Below, piece by piece: positions 63,182 to 64,000 of a stretch of 64,000 bases of DNA; position 1 is the stretch's first letter; the number at the start of each line of letters is the position of its first letter. A program made the translations under genes and the position numbers. The notes beneath the pieces are model-generated. The model was not told where the DNA came from. It saw nothing but the letters and a program-made list of their open reading frames with translations, and did not search any database. The DNA is from Gaiellasilicea sp035575835 (GTDB lineage: Bacteria > Actinomycetota > Thermoleophilia > Gaiellales > Gaiellaceae): assembly GCA_035575835.1 (NCBI GenBank), contig DATLXM010000007.1, positions 5,025 through 69,024 on the forward strand, read 5' to 3'.

Positions 63182-64000
63182 GGTCGAAGGCTTGGTGGAG
63201 GGCCTGGACCGCGCGGTCGACGTCGGCGGTCGGCACGTGACAGGCGATCTTGATCGGTGAGGTCGAGACGATCGGCGACTCGATCCCCGCCGCTTCCAGG
63301 GTCGCGAAGGTCTTCGCTGCGATCCCGGGGTGGCTCTTCATCCCCGCGCCGACGAGGCTGACCTTCCCGAGGTCGTCCCTGCGCGTCCACGAGAGCCCGA
63401 GCCCGTCCAGTGTCCGGGCCGCGTCGTCCCGATCCTCCGGCGGCGCGGAGAAGACGATCTCCTCGCCGGTCTGAACGATCGTGTCGACGTTGACGAATGC
63501 CTCGGCGAGGGCGCCGAAGAGCCGGGCCCGGGTCGCGCCCGCGACGTGGTAGACGGTTTCCTCGCGCTGGTGCACGACGCCGGAGATCAGGGCCTTCTCG
63601 AGCCCGCCTTCTGCTGACACAGTGTCGTCCTCCTCCTGGATCCACGTCCCGGCGCCTTCCTCGAAGGTCGAGAGGACGTGGAGCTTCACATTGTGACTGC
63701 GCGCGACCTCGATCGAGCGGGTCGCGAGCACCCGGGCGCCGGACGAGGCCATTTCGAGCATCTCGTCGAAGCTGACGTGTTGGAGCGGCCGGGCGTCGGG
63801 GACGAGGCGCGGGTCGGCGGAGAAGACGCCGCGCACGTCGGTGTAGATCTCGCAGTGGTCGGCGCCGAGCGCAGCAGCGAGCGCGACCGCAGTCGTGTCG
63901 GAGCCGCCCCGGCCGAGCGTCGTCACCTCGAAGGCGGTCGAGACGCCCTGGAAGCCGGCGACGAGGACGATTCGGCCCTCGTCGAGCGCCTCGTGGATCC
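63171..64000 (-). CDS. lysC: Aspartate kinase, C-terminal part (partial)
   Basis: The gene enters from beyond base 64000; about 276 codons are visible. TTLGRGGSDTTAVALAAAL and YTDVRGVFSADPRLV belong to the kinase domain. Two ACT domains follow (ALISGVVHQREETVYHVAG onwards, and VSLVGAGMKSHPGIAAKTFATL). It phosphorylates aspartate and is usually feedback-controlled by lysine and threonine through the ACT domains. The stop overlaps asd. Confidence 0.92.
   Translation of the reverse strand, partial: IHEALDEGRIVLVAGFQGVSTAFEVTTLGRGGSDTTAVALAAALGADHCEIYTDVRGVFSADPRLVPDARPLQHVSFDEMLEMASSGARVLATRSIEVARSHNVKLHVLSTFEEGAGTWIQEEDDTVSAEGGLEKALISGVVHQREETVYHVAGATRARLFGALAEAFVNVDTIVQTGEEIVFSAPPEDRDDAARTLDGLGLSWTRRDDLGKVSLVGAGMKSHPGIAAKTFATLEAAGIESPIVSTSPIKIACHVPTADVDRAVQALHQAFDLGR

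Overview
The window is a contiguous stretch of GC-rich bacterial chromosome with gene ends overlapping by 1 to 60 bases almost everywhere. An actinobacterium is the best reading, probably of the Thermoleophilia type. The reasons are the very high GC content, an AccE-like acyl-CoA carboxylase epsilon peptide, a CitA-type second citrate synthase, a Suc_Fer-like protein, and many start codons only 6-10 bases downstream of a TANNNT -10 box, as in leaderless transcripts. This placement is inference; there is no rRNA or tRNA gene in the window to anchor it.

Layout. 1-4247 (+): the end of a GABA-type aminotransferase followed by a PotA-PotD-PotB-PotC polyamine ABC importer. 4244-15088 (-): a large signalling operon, namely a 2347-residue soluble hybrid kinase with a 13-fold HAMP repeat array and three receivers, then CheR, a stand-alone CheB domain, and a receiver-PAS-GAF-PAS kinase. 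15215-18143: a gamma-synthase-like PLP enzyme, a DUF4260 membrane protein and an acyl-CoA carboxylase beta subunit. 18264-22033: a GNAT gene divergent from a molybdate operon (HTH-TOBE regulator, modA, modB, modC). 22030-26785: a GGDEF/HD-GYP protein with a 36-residue membrane peptide, an AccE-like peptide, a zinc-finger peptide, pgsA, and a biotin carboxylase/BCCP fusion. 26913-30520: a Suc_Fer-like protein, a JmjC/cupin oxygenase preceded by a 61-residue Asp-rich peptide, a DUF1028 protein and a lipoprotein. 30555-41730: sucC-methyltransferase-sucD, an MFS transporter, ahcY, an AadA-like nucleotidyltransferase, a DEAD-box helicase, a MocR/LysN-type aminotransferase, small membrane and Cys-rich proteins, a PDZ-Lon protease, and an SDR. 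41756-48171: icd and mdh divergent from two citrate synthases, a HEAT-like protein, purE and purK. 48168-55607: two overlapping Xer recombinases, a hydrolase, PlsC, an MsbA-like exporter, a P1 peptidase, and pckA. 55791-64000: a three-gene succinate:quinone reductase of the SdhE type, metallophosphoesterases, an Asp23 protein, a GNAT protein, asd and lysC (cut by the window edge).

Much of the TCA cycle and its anaplerotic exit sits within 30 kb: sucCD, mdh, icd, two citrate synthases, sdhABE and pckA. The acyl-CoA carboxylase parts (beta, epsilon-like, biotin carboxylase/BCCP) lie within 10 kb of each other but in three transcription units. Four observations deserve most attention. The first is the HAMP-array kinase/CheR/CheB operon. 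The second is the Asp-rich peptide translationally overlapped with a JmjC oxygenase, a possible substrate-enzyme pair. The third is a pckA gene whose only plausible start is an ATA codon behind a good Shine-Dalgarno. The fourth is a divergent promoter with overlapping -10 boxes and a palindrome centred on the start codon of the molybdate regulator. No CRISPR array, insertion sequence, prophage or RNA gene was found.
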